Shown here piece after piece: positions 7,968-15,239 of a DNA stretch of 64,000 nt. Under the pieces are notes generated by a model that worked only from the letters and a program-made list of their open reading frames with translations, was not told where the DNA came from and ran no database searches. The DNA lies in contig CAOJBY010000003.1 of NCBI GenBank assembly GCA_948330435.1, positions 62,001 through 126,000 of the forward strand, written 5' to 3'. The first letter of the stretch is position 1. Each line of letters begins with the position of its first letter. The position numbers were made by a program, and so were the translations under genes. Source of the DNA: an uncultured Lachnoclostridium sp. Its GTDB lineage: Bacteria > Bacillota > Clostridia > Lachnospirales > Lachnospiraceae.

Positions 7968-8488
7968 GAAACACGATGAAACTTGTGGCAGGTATTTTGC
8001 TATTCGGAGCTTCGGCTTTGTGTGTTTTGTTAACCTATGGTAATGTGAGCCAGATAAGAGCAAGTGTCAGAGAAGATGTGGAAAGCTCAATGCTGGGAAG
8101 TATCCTGGAAGCGAAAGAGATAGAAGCTGAAAATTTGGGACAGAGGGCAGTGACAGAATGGGGAGAAGAACTAATAGTACAAAATAGCGAATATGAATTT
8201 TATCGTTTGGCGATACAGGTAGAAAATAAAGGATATGGTCTTTATTTCGCAAATCCGGCTAAGATTTTTACTGTACATGGAGAACTTTCTGAGGATGTTG
8301 GCAGGGTGGTATATTTTGATGTGGGATTTGAGTCCTTTTTTGATGTTATAACTCCGGTAGCTCCGGGAAAAACGTGTACAACTGCCACGCTTTATGTGGA
8401 AGTCCGTTCCGGCGTACATGCTCTTGAGGTTGTTTATGCACCAGCATGGAATGAAGATGAACAGAGCCTGCCTGTTCTATTGGATTAG
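7964..8488 (+). CDS. Membrane-anchored secreted protein, duplicated module copy 1 partner (174 aa)
   Basis: Function unknown. It has a short N-terminal hydrophobic segment (residues about 4-24, LVAGILLFGASALCVLLTYG) that could be a signal anchor, then an extracellular domain with YEFYRLAIQVENKGYG and PGKTCTTATLYVEVRSGV strands, resembling the beta-sandwich of its partner. It starts at a GTG that overlaps the previous stop (GTGA), implying translational coupling. The gene at 9309 is its paralogue; both end with a PAWxEDE motif shortly before the stop. No catalytic motif is seen. Confidence 0.75.
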   Translation: MRNTMKLVAGILLFGASALCVLLTYGNVSQIRASVREDVESSMLGSILEAKEIEAENLGQRAVTEWGEELIVQNSEYEFYRLAIQVENKGYGLYFANPAKIFTVHGELSEDVGRVVYFDVGFESFFDVITPVAPGKTCTTATLYVEVRSGVHALEVVYAPAWNEDEQSLPVLLD

Positions 8489-8514
8489 GCTTATGTCACC
8501 AGGAGGGGAGAAAT

Positions 8515-9312
8515 ATGAAGTGTTATAATTGCGGTAAAAAATTTGATTATGAAAAATATTATGGGATTTGTCCCAAATGTGGCTGCTTTAATAAGAAAGA
8601 GACGGCCGAGGAGCAGCATCAGAGTTATCATGATGCCTATGATGGGGGCTATCAGCATTCGGAACATACAGATTTTACTGGTTCCATATACGTACAATCA
8701 AAAGCAGAAAAGAATAAGGGTGGCAAGGGTAGCACGATTTTCCTGATTGTATCAATCGTGGTTTTTATTCTGGTTTCCTGTGGGGGAACGGCCTTAAGCT
8801 TTCTTTACAGCAAAGGTCAGGAGAAGAAGCTTCAGCAGGAAGTGATAGAATCTGCCGTAGAATGGGAAGAGCATGCGGTTGGGGAGAACTTTTCCATTCA
8901 GGGCATGACCCTGGCGGTTACGGAGGCATGGGTTCTGGATGAGGGATGGGAGAACAATCCCAATATACCTATGGGTAAAAAGCTGGTGGCCGTGAAGCTT
9001 TCTGGTACAAGTGACGGGGAGTGGGCGGAAAAGAATCAACTGGAGGATGCTTATATCCGCTATGACGGACTGTGCTACTGGCAGATTTCAACTTATGATT
9101 TTGATGAATATGAGAATGAGTATGGGATTTTGCAGTTTGACAGATATACCCTTTGCGGCTCCACAGAAGGCGAGGGATGCCTGGTGTTTTGGGTTGATGA
9201 GGATGAGAGGGAATTTACTTTGTGTCTGGAAGAATGTTCAGAGGAGAATTCCGCATTTATTCAGACAATTCATTCCGTTCAAATTCACTTAGAGGAGGAA
9301 CGAGTGGAATGA
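8515..9312 (+). CDS. Zinc-ribbon membrane protein, duplicated module copy 2 (265 aa)
   Basis: Paralogue of the protein at 7254. It has the same N-terminal zinc ribbon (CYNCGKKF ... CPKCGCFN), then a longer polar linker with HQSYHDAYDGGY, a membrane segment near residues 73-96, and the extracellular VGENFSIQGMTLAVTEAWV domain. The start at 8515 follows AGGAGGGGAGAAAT. It lies 26 bases after the first module and overlaps its partner by four bases (ATGA). The linker, absent in copy 1, is the main difference. No known function; co-expression with the three neighbouring genes is very likely. Confidence 0.8.
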   Translation: MKCYNCGKKFDYEKYYGICPKCGCFNKKETAEEQHQSYHDAYDGGYQHSEHTDFTGSIYVQSKAEKNKGGKGSTIFLIVSIVVFILVSCGGTALSFLYSKGQEKKLQQEVIESAVEWEEHAVGENFSIQGMTLAVTEAWVLDEGWENNPNIPMGKKLVAVKLSGTSDGEWAEKNQLEDAYIRYDGLCYWQISTYDFDEYENEYGILQFDRYTLCGSTEGEGCLVFWVDEDEREFTLCLEECSEENSAFIQTIHSVQIHLEEERVE

Positions 9313-9821
9313 GTAAGGTGATTAAGATTGGAATTGGAATCATTTTGTCCGGCATATCAGTCTTTTATCTTCTGGGAATCTGTCTGGTTGTAGCGGATGC
9401 AAAAGAGGATGCAATTTATAATCTCAATTTCTATATTCAGGCAGAACAGACGGGCTGTGAGTATTTGGGTCAGAATCCCGAGATAAATGGCAGAGAAAAA
9501 CAGGCAGAAGAAGGATACGCGTTTTATAAGATAACTTTTGAAGTGGAGAATCTGAGCAGTGAGCCTTACTATGGAAGAATTTCGGATATTTTGAATATAG
9601 ACAAAGGTATCAATAACAAAGATGTGGGATTAAGAATATTACCATCCGCCAATAGTTCGCCGGGATATTTTGAAACCATAGAGCCGGCACTTCCGGGAAA
9701 AGCAACCATAGAGTTTGCGTATTATCTGGAGATAAGAGAAGGTGTAGAGAGCGTTCTTGCCAGCTATCTGCCTGCCTGGGAGGAAGATGAGATACAATTG
9801 GATATTGCTATAAACCATTAG
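9309..9821 (+). CDS. Membrane-anchored secreted protein, duplicated module copy 2 partner (170 aa)
   Basis: Paralogue of the protein at 7964. It has an N-terminal signal anchor (KIGIGIILSGISVFYLLGICLVVADA) followed by an extracellular beta-rich domain with YAFYKITFEVENLSSEPY and LPGKATIEFAYYLEIREGV. The ATG at 9309 overlaps the preceding stop as ATGA, matching the coupling in copy 1; the longer frame from 9222 would overlap the upstream gene for no reason. Function unknown. The uxuA remnant begins 12 bases after its stop. Confidence 0.75.
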   Translation: MSKVIKIGIGIILSGISVFYLLGICLVVADAKEDAIYNLNFYIQAEQTGCEYLGQNPEINGREKQAEEGYAFYKITFEVENLSSEPYYGRISDILNIDKGINNKDVGLRILPSANSSPGYFETIEPALPGKATIEFAYYLEIREGVESVLASYLPAWEEDEIQLDIAINH

Positions 9822-9833
9822 AGAAATTATTAA

Positions 9834-10703
9834 AAGTGGTCCATAGTCAAGATAGGACTTCCAACCCGTGACAAATATATTGAAAATTATAAGACTACTC
9901 TGCGTAATCTGGGAGAATTTGGTGTAAAAGTTGTAACCTATAATTTTATGCCTATATTTGACTGGACGAGAACCGATCTGTTTCATCCATTGGAAGACGG
10001 ATCTACGGCATTATTTTATGAGAAGAACCGTATTCAGGATAACTATAAAGAAATGGCAGATTATATTTTACATAATCTTCATGGCATGACACTTCCTGGA
10101 TGGGAGCCGGAAAGAATGGCCAGACTGGATGAACTTTTTGAGGCATACAGGCCGGTGACAAAAGAAAAATTGTGGGAGAATCTGAAATATTTTCTTGAAG
10201 CAGTCATGCCGGTCTGCCACGAAACAGGAATTAAAATGGCGATTCACCAGGATGATCCCCCTTGGGACATTTTTGGAATTCCCCGTTTGCTGTGTGATAA
10301 GGAATCCGTTGGTCGTTTTCTTAAAATGGTAGATGATGAGTACAACTGTCTCTGCCTTTGCTCCGGCTCTCTTAGTGCAAACCCGGATAACAATGTTGCG
10401 GACATTGTCCGTACTTACTGTGACCGCATTGCGTTTGCTCATATCAGGAATGTCCGTCACTATCCCGGCGGAGACTTTTCAGAGACATCCCACAGGGATA
10501 GTGATGGTGATACGGGGATACTGGATATCGTGAAAGCATATCATGATTGTGGCTATGCGGGGTATGTGCGTCCGGATCATGGATGTCATATCTGGGGCGA
10601 AAAGTGTCGGCCTGGTTATGGACTTTATGACAGGGCTCTTGGAATCATGTATCTCTGGGGATGCTGGGATATGTTAGAAAAAATGGAGAGTTTAATTCCT
10701 TGA
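9834..10703 (+). pseudogene. uxuA: Mannonate dehydratase, N-terminally truncated remnant
   Basis: UxuA dehydrates D-mannonate to 2-keto-3-deoxygluconate in glucuronate catabolism and is normally about 350-390 residues. Here the frame opens right after an in-frame TAA (9831-9833) and reads VKIGLPTRDKYIENYK and YNFMPIFDWTRTDL, a conserved internal region. About the first 70 residues, including the FRWYG and GIVTALYD segments, are absent. The C-terminal part is intact: IHQDDPPWDIFGIPR, the SGS segment, AHIRNV, YVRPDHG and PGYGLYDRALG. No ribosome site precedes an ATG, although an internal start at 9948 is possible. Most likely a deletion fused the module at 7254-9821 to the broken gene. No other glucuronate-pathway gene is nearby. 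Confidence 0.8.
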
Positions 10704-10725
10704 TTTCTGTTTTCTGTTGAAAGAC

Positions 10726-10754
10726 TTGTCAAACTTCCCAAAAAGAGTTATACT
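10726..10754 (+). promoter_or_regulatory. SigA-type promoter of the Nudix gene
   Basis: TTGTCA, a 17-base spacer and TATACT. The leader is about 35 bases. Confidence 0.65.
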
Positions 10755-10794
10755 GATACCAGTCTAAGGGACACACCATACGGGAGGTTTTGCA

Positions 10795-11247
10795 ATGATT
10801 GAGGCAACCAGTTGTGGCGGTGTGGTAATATTTCGGGGGAAGATCTTGCTTTTGTACAAGAATTATAAGAATCGGTACGAGGGCTGGGTACTTCCCAAGG
10901 GAACTGTAGAACCAGGTGAGGAATATAAGGACACGGCGGTTCGGGAGGTTCGGGAGGAAACGGGCGTAGACGCTTCCATTATTAAGTATATCGGGAAAAG
11001 CCAGTATTCTTTTTCGGTGCCTGAAGATACGGTGGAGAAAGATGTCCATTGGTATCTGATGATGGCGGATAATTATTACAGTAAACCACAGCGTGAGGAG
11101 TATTTCGTAGATTCAGGATACTATAAGTTCCATGAAGCATATCATTTGTTGAAGTTTTCTAATGAAAAGCAGATTCTGGAACGGGCCTACAATGAGTATC
11201 TGGATCTGAAGAAGAGTAATCTTTGGGGAAATAAAAAGTATTTTTGA
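10795..11247 (+). CDS. Nudix hydrolase (150 aa)
   Basis: Mg-dependent hydrolase of a nucleoside-diphosphate-linked compound. The complete Nudix box is visible at about residues 37-59, from LPKGTVEPGEEY to VREVREETGV, with the catalytic REVREE core. The N-terminal strand ATSCGGVVIF and the following YIGKSQYSFSVPE fit the diadenosine-polyphosphate-hydrolase-like subgroup, but the substrate is not assignable. The ATG at 10795 has GGGAGG at good distance, and its own promoter lies at 10726. Confidence 0.88.
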   Translation: MIEATSCGGVVIFRGKILLLYKNYKNRYEGWVLPKGTVEPGEEYKDTAVREVREETGVDASIIKYIGKSQYSFSVPEDTVEKDVHWYLMMADNYYSKPQREEYFVDSGYYKFHEAYHLLKFSNEKQILERAYNEYLDLKKSNLWGNKKYF

Positions 11248-11249
11248 GG

Positions 11250-11316
11250 GGAATGCCGCAAAATAAATTCGGGTATCTGTTTTGCGGTGTTCCTTTCGTG
11301 CTTTTGCACTGAAAGG
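11250..11316 (+). promoter_or_regulatory. Two adjacent hairpins before a 104-aa gene; second masks its ribosome site
   Basis: Hairpin 1 pairs 11250-11263 with 11280-11293 (14 bp, two G-U). Hairpin 2 pairs CCTTTCGTGC (11292-11301) with GCACTGAAAGG (11306-11316, one bulge) around a TTTT loop. GAAAGG at 11311-11316 is the best ribosome-site candidate for the ATG at 11327, so hairpin 2 would sequester it. There is no U tract, so this is not a clear terminator. Confidence 0.5.
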
Positions 11317-11326
11317 CAAGTGTGGT

Positions 11327-11641
11327 ATGAGGTGGGCGAAAGAACTTTATCTGAGTGAAAAAACAGCCAAAAAAAAGGACAAGATTATCCGTAAGGCAAA
11401 CAGGGGTGTGGGAATGGTTAGCATTTATTTTATTTCCCTGGCATCCAATGAACAGAACCTGTTTGATATCTTTCATGCCGCTTATTTGAAGCAGCCAGCC
11501 TTTTATGGGCAGAATCCTTTTATTGTAGGAATTGCCTCCGGCTATGAAGAGGCTTTGGAGATGATTCAGCGGATGGTAGATGATATTTACCGGGAAACAG
11601 GCGGTTTTCAAGTGAGAGAGTATTTTGGGGATGCCCAATAG
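11327..11641 (+). CDS. Conserved hypothetical protein (104 aa)
   Basis: Not recognised as a characterised family. It has a basic N-terminus (MRWAKELYLSEKTAKKKDKI), a central strand SIYFISLASNEQNLFDIFHAAY, and a helical C-terminus with EEALEMIQRMVDDIY. No signal peptide or membrane segment. The ATG at 11327 is preferred to the TTG at 11282, which lies inside the upstream hairpin. GAAAGG at 11311 could be its ribosome site. It lies between the Nudix gene and the DUF2953 gene on the same strand. Confidence 0.7.
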   Translation: MRWAKELYLSEKTAKKKDKIIRKANRGVGMVSIYFISLASNEQNLFDIFHAAYLKQPAFYGQNPFIVGIASGYEEALEMIQRMVDDIYRETGGFQVREYFGDAQ

Positions 11642-11679
11642 AAATTACAAATACTGTGGAACTGTAATAGGAGAACCAG

Positions 11680-12645
11680 ATGCTGCATATACTTTTCGTC
11701 ATTTTGAAAATAATTGGTATTGTTCTGGCAGTGCTTTTGGGGTTGTTTATTTTAATCCTGCTGCTGGCCCTCTTTGTGCCCATTCGCTATAAGGGGGAAT
11801 TTCGGAAAGAAACAGAACCGGAGATAACGGCCAGGGTAAGCTGGCTGCTGCATATAGTCAGCATTCCTGTAATTTATCGGAATGGGACTCTCTCTGTGAA
11901 AATCAGGTTTTTTGGAATTACGGTTAAAAAGCGGATGAAAGATGAAGAAGAACTTGACAGTGATGAGAAAGAGTTTTTTCAGGATGTGGAAGATGCAGTC
12001 AATATAGGGGAAGCGAAGCTAGAGGAGATAGAGGCGAAGGAAGTACCGATTTCGGATACATCTACAGAAAAAGTGAACGGTTCTTCTGATCTGGACATTC
12101 AGAGCAAAAATCACAAGATCCGGGAAGAAGTTGAGAAAATTTCTGAGGAACCCAGGGGCGGCCTTATAAAAATAATATTTGGAAAAATAAAGGCATTTTT
12201 TCTTAAGATTTTAGGAATATGGAAAAAAATTAAAAATCTCAAATATACATTCCGCAGATTATGTGGTAGAATAAAAAAGGGTATACAGAAATGTAGGGAT
12301 ACAAAAGAATTTCTCACAGATGAGCGAACCAGGGCAGCCTTTAAGCAGTGTGTGGCACAGTTGAAGATTCTAATTAAAAAAATGTTTCCCAAAAAAATAC
12401 GGGGGATGCTTCGGTTTGGAACAAAGGATCCGGCTCTTACAGGAGAAATCCTGGGTGGAATCAGTATATTCTACCCGGTTTTTATGGATAATGTTAAGGT
12501 ATATCCGGATTTTGAACAGGGGATTTTTGAGGGCGAGTTGTTTGTAAAAGGGCGTTTTTGCCTGATAACAGTGCTCCTGGTTCTCTGGAGGCTTTGGAGA
12601 GATAAGAATATTCGATACGTTTATCACAAATTGAAATTTTCATAA
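11680..12645 (+). CDS. DUF2953 family protein (321 aa), ytfI-like
   Basis: It has an N-terminal membrane segment (residues about 4-32, very hydrophobic, followed by FVPIRYKGEF), a strand-rich region (ARVSWLLHIVSIPVIY ... KIRFFGI), a long charged middle region of low complexity (about 85-200), and a C-terminal RFGTKDPALTGEILGGISIFYPVF block typical of DUF2953. In Bacillus and Clostridia DUF2953 genes sit beside ytfJ, as here (ytfJ starts 14 bases later), and are linked to sporulation. The ATG at 11680 follows TAGGAGAACCAG. The molecular role is unknown. Confidence 0.82.
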   Translation: MLHILFVILKIIGIVLAVLLGLFILILLLALFVPIRYKGEFRKETEPEITARVSWLLHIVSIPVIYRNGTLSVKIRFFGITVKKRMKDEEELDSDEKEFFQDVEDAVNIGEAKLEEIEAKEVPISDTSTEKVNGSSDLDIQSKNHKIREEVEKISEEPRGGLIKIIFGKIKAFFLKILGIWKKIKNLKYTFRRLCGRIKKGIQKCRDTKEFLTDERTRAAFKQCVAQLKILIKKMFPKKIRGMLRFGTKDPALTGEILGGISIFYPVFMDNVKVYPDFEQGIFEGELFVKGRFCLITVLLVLWRLWRDKNIRYVYHKLKFS

Positions 12646-12659
12646 GGAGGATTTGCACC

Positions 12660-13067
12660 ATGAATAATACTTTTGACACAACTGTAGAATCTCTGTTTAA
12701 AGGGATGGACAGCTTCATTACAACAAAGACGGTAGTGGGGGATGCTGTTACCATAGGTGATACGATTATTCTTCCCCTGGTGGATGTGTCTTTTGGAGTG
12801 GGGGCAGGAGCCTTTGCGGGAGATAAGATGCAGAATGCCGGAGGCGGCATGGGTGCAAAGATTTCTCCAAGTGCTATTCTGGTGATTTCCGGTGGCGTGA
12901 CCAAGCTGGTGAATGTGAAGAATCAGGATACAGTAACGAAGATCCTGGATATGGTACCGGATTTTGTGAATAAGTTTACAGGTGGAAAGAAAGAGAGCAG
13001 TCCTGTGGCTGATGCTATTCAGGATGCAGTGGATGTGATTGAGAAAGAAGAGTCAAAGGAAGAATAG
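12660..13067 (+). CDS. ytfJ: GerW/YtfJ family spore protein (135 aa)
   Basis: GerW (YtfJ) is made in the forespore and is needed for normal germination in Bacillus; the biochemical role is unresolved. Family landmarks are strong: TTKTVVGDAVTIGDTIILPLVDVSFGVGAG, the Gly/Ala-rich GGGMGAKISPSAILVI, and DMVPDFVNKFTG near the end. The start follows AAGGAGGATTTGCACC. It forms a two-gene unit with DUF2953 and ends at the strong terminator at 13081. It supports a spore-forming host. Confidence 0.92.
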   Translation: MNNTFDTTVESLFKGMDSFITTKTVVGDAVTIGDTIILPLVDVSFGVGAGAFAGDKMQNAGGGMGAKISPSAILVISGGVTKLVNVKNQDTVTKILDMVPDFVNKFTGGKKESSPVADAIQDAVDVIEKEESKEE

Positions 13068-13080
13068 ACAAAAGATTTGG

Positions 13081-13115
13081 AAAAGGGGTGGCAGGTATCT
13101 GCCAGCCCCTTTTTT
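13081..13115 (+). terminator. Rho-independent terminator after ytfJ
   Basis: A strong GC-rich stem (GGGGTGGCAG with CTGCCAGCCCC, one bulged base) around a four-base loop, followed by TTTTTT. Confidence 0.9.
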
Positions 13116-13156
13116 GCATATAATAGGGAGAAACCTATATTATGCCGGGAGTTGCT

Positions 13157-13318
13157 ATGAAACAATTGCTTGGATTTGTTATGTTCTGGATAGGAGTGGG
13201 AATATTGACAACCTTTTTTATGCCCGTACAGGGATGGTTTGTGCGTGCACTGGCGGCATTTTCATTGATGCTGGTTGGGTATAATCTCTTTTCCTCCGAT
13301 GGAAAATGCGGGAAATAA
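13157..13318 (+). CDS. Small two-segment membrane protein (53 aa)
   Basis: A short gene: ATG at 13157 preceded by CGGGAG at 13146-13151, stop TAA at 13316-13318. The product opens MKQLLGFVMFWIGVGILTTF and has two hydrophobic segments (residues about 4-22 and 31-46) separated by PVQGW, then a short polar tail ending SSDGKCGK. Hydrophobic pattern, ribosome site and position just after the ytfJ terminator support a real gene. Function unknown; the neighbourhood hints at sporulation but that is only context. Confidence 0.65.
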   Translation: MKQLLGFVMFWIGVGILTTFFMPVQGWFVRALAAFSLMLVGYNLFSSDGKCGK

Positions 13319-13433
13319 AGTTAGGACTGTTTCGTCAGGTTCTTAAGAAAATTTAAAAATTTGTAACAAATGCTTTCCTTTTGTGTAAAAATATTGTAAA
13401 ATATACAAGATATACAAAAGTGGGGGTCCTAAA

Positions 13434-14318
13434 ATGTCGGTAACCATGTTAAAACGTATTGCTCTGGCAGCAATGACAATTAACTATATTGGAACTTTTA
13501 TACCAGGGGTGCCTATCTGGTTTCAATGGATCGGACGGTTGGCGGCACCCTTGTTTTTTTATGCTATGGCCTGGAGCCTGGACAAGACCGGAGATAAAAA
13601 GCTGTACTTTAAGCGTCTCTATGTATGCAGTGTACTGATGGCTCTGATCAATTTGATTTTATCCATAGTTGCTCAGAAGACAGGGCTTGTTACGTCTGTA
13701 ACAAATAATATTTTTGCAACCTTGTTTGCAGGTGCGTTTTTTATTGAAGTATTGGAATATGGCAGGAATCATCCCAAACGGAAATGGCGTATGTGGCTCA
13801 GCTATGGCTTCTGGCAGATCGCTTTTGCAGGCTTGTGGGCAGTTCTCTATGAGATTGTAGAAGTACCCTATGGGTTCTTAAATCTTTTTTCTTCCATTTG
13901 TGGCAGTGCCCTTACCTGTGAGGGGGCGTTTATGTATATTGCTATGGGGGCCATATTCTATTATACGAAAGAAGATAAGCGGAAGCTTTCCATCGGGTAT
14001 CTTATTATCTGTCTTATATTTTTCCTGAATTCTGCATTTGGGATCTGGGGACGTATCTTTATGCTGCTGGGCAGTGATGTACTTGTGGTTTTGATGGAGG
14101 TTATGACCGGCATGGTTCTTTGGGGGGCATCGTTCCGATCACTTTTTGATATTTCCCATATGTTGAATAATGATTTTCAGTGGATGATGCTTGCGGCACT
14201 GCCGTTGCTGTTATGCTGTAATGGAGAATGCGGACGGTATAAAAAATATTTTTATTATATTTTCTATCCGGTACATGTGTATCTGCTCTGGTTTCTGGGA
14301 GTTGTGATTTTGAGGTAG
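13434..14318 (+). CDS. TraX family membrane protein (294 aa)
   Basis: Multi-pass membrane protein with about eight hydrophobic segments. TraX acetylates F-pilin in E. coli; chromosomal homologues in Firmicutes probably acetylate other envelope targets. Family marks: LKRIALAAMTINYIGTF, the IGRLAAPLFFYAMAW segment (usual RIAFPIFAF-like motif), and the C-terminal KKYFYYIFYPVHVYLLW, which matches the TraX ending. The ATG at 13434 follows GGGGGTCCT. It has no partner genes on its strand and no conjugation genes nearby. It converges on rpmB across a shared terminator. Confidence 0.85.
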   Translation: MSVTMLKRIALAAMTINYIGTFIPGVPIWFQWIGRLAAPLFFYAMAWSLDKTGDKKLYFKRLYVCSVLMALINLILSIVAQKTGLVTSVTNNIFATLFAGAFFIEVLEYGRNHPKRKWRMWLSYGFWQIAFAGLWAVLYEIVEVPYGFLNLFSSICGSALTCEGAFMYIAMGAIFYYTKEDKRKLSIGYLIICLIFFLNSAFGIWGRIFMLLGSDVLVVLMEVMTGMVLWGASFRSLFDISHMLNNDFQWMMLAALPLLLCCNGECGRYKKYFYYIFYPVHVYLLWFLGVVILR

Positions 14319-14347
14319 TTTTGCAGATGTCATTTATATTGAGACAT

Positions 14348-14383
14348 AAAAAAGAGGCCGCCAACCTGACGACCTCTTTTAAA
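14348..14383. terminator. Bidirectional terminator between traX and rpmB
   Basis: AAAAGAGG and CCTCTTTT arms with an inner extension, which pairs better on the minus-strand RNA (a G-U instead of C-A). A T run exists on both sides. It ends rpmB and probably traX. Confidence 0.8.
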
Positions 14384-14392
14384 TATCTACAT

Positions 14393-14578
14393 TTACGCTC
14401 TTTCCACTTTGCCGGATCTCAAACAAGAAGTACATACATACATTTTCTTAGATCCGCCATCAACCTTAACTCTTACGGACTTAACATTGGATTTCCACAT
14501 TTTGTTGGAACGTCTATGTGAATGACTTACAGCATTTCCGAAATGAACGCCTTTTTCACAAATCGCACATTTAGCCAT
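14393..14578 (-). CDS. rpmB: 50S ribosomal protein L28
   Basis: Basic large-subunit ribosomal protein of 61 residues. It opens MAKCAICEKGVHFGNAVSHSHRRSNK, the hallmark L28 start, with zinc-type cysteines CxxC near the N-terminus and CTSC near the C-terminus. The start is at 14578 with AAGGAGGTGC upstream; the longer frame to 14662 would run back over the promoter. Its divergent position next to yloU/fakA is conserved in Firmicutes. Confidence 0.97.
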   Translation of the reverse strand: MAKCAICEKGVHFGNAVSHSHRRSNKMWKSNVKSVRVKVDGGSKKMYVCTSCLRSGKVERA

Positions 14579-14633
14579 CTTAGCACCTCCTTGATCTTTA
14601 GTGAGCCCTATATCCAGACTCGCAACATATGTT

Positions 14634-14662
14634 ATTCTAGCAGAAAGTACTATATTTTGCAA
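14634..14662 (-). promoter_or_regulatory. SigA-type promoter of rpmB
   Basis: On the minus strand: TTGCAA, a 17-base spacer, TAGAAT. Confidence 0.7.
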
Positions 14663-14701
14663 GCATTAATTTGAAATTATTGCAACTTTTTGAGAAACTG
14701 G

Positions 14702-14720
14702 GTGATTTTGCAAAAATCAC
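14702..14720. promoter_or_regulatory. Dyad between divergent rpmB and yloU promoters
   Basis: GTGATTTT-GCA-AAAATCAC, a perfect 8-bp inverted repeat with a 3-base centre, directly beside the -35 of the yloU promoter. Its position would suit an operator; no regulator is assigned. Confidence 0.45.
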
Positions 14721-14721
14721 T

Positions 14722-14749
14722 TTGAATTTTACAGGAAGTAGGGTATACT
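14722..14749 (+). promoter_or_regulatory. SigA-type promoter of the yloU-fakA-recG operon
   Basis: TTGAAT, a 16-base spacer and TATACT. A leader of about 100 bases follows, without a recognised riboswitch. Confidence 0.6.
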
Positions 14750-14858
14750 GTCAATAGAATATACCATAGCATGTACCTTTCGGGGCAGGCTAAAGTGTGA
14801 GGAAAGTTCGTGATGCTTGGGATAGCTATTGCGGAACTATGAATGGAGGTAATTATTA

Positions 14859-15215
14859 ATGAAGGGACTTATGAATACACAATTAGGTGCAGTAATCATT
14901 GACCCGGAAGTCATAGCCAAATATGCAGGCTCTGTGGCTGTAGAATGTTTCGGTATCGTAGGTATGGCCATGGTGAACGTTCGGGATGGTATTGTAAAGC
15001 TGCTTCGGGGCGATAATCTTACCAGGGGCGTTAATGTACAGATAAATGATAATCGGATTACGCTGTCTTTCCATGTTATTGTTTCCTACGGAGTCAGCAT
15101 TTCAGCAGTATCTGATAACCTGATCAGTAATGTAAAATACAAGGTAGAAGAATTCACTGGTATGTCCATAGAGAAAATCAACATCTTTGTAGAAGGTGTA
15201 AGGGTAATAGACTAA
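14859..15215 (+). CDS. yloU: Asp23/Gls24 family envelope stress protein, YloU type (118 aa)
   Basis: Small soluble alpha/beta protein of the Asp23/DUF322 family, often attached to the membrane through partners in Gram-positives. Marks: GAVIIDPEVIAKYAGSVAVECFGIVGMA, ITLSFHVIVSYGVSISAV, and VKYKVEEFTGMSIEKINIFVEGV at the end, all typical. The start ATG 14859 follows ATGGAGGTAATTATTA. It is first in the conserved order yloU-yloV(fakA)-recG and lies 24 bases before fakA. Confidence 0.93.
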   Translation: MKGLMNTQLGAVIIDPEVIAKYAGSVAVECFGIVGMAMVNVRDGIVKLLRGDNLTRGVNVQINDNRITLSFHVIVSYGVSISAVSDNLISNVKYKVEEFTGMSIEKINIFVEGVRVID

Positions 15216-15239
15216 TAGCAGGAGGAGTTTAGCAGAGTT

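Noticed and set aside
14770..14858. Possible RNase P or other structured RNA in the yloU leader (GAGGAAAGTTCG stretch)
   Set aside because: Only a short piece resembles the RNase P GAGGAAAGTC motif; the rest of the conserved core is absent and the leader is just 100 bases.
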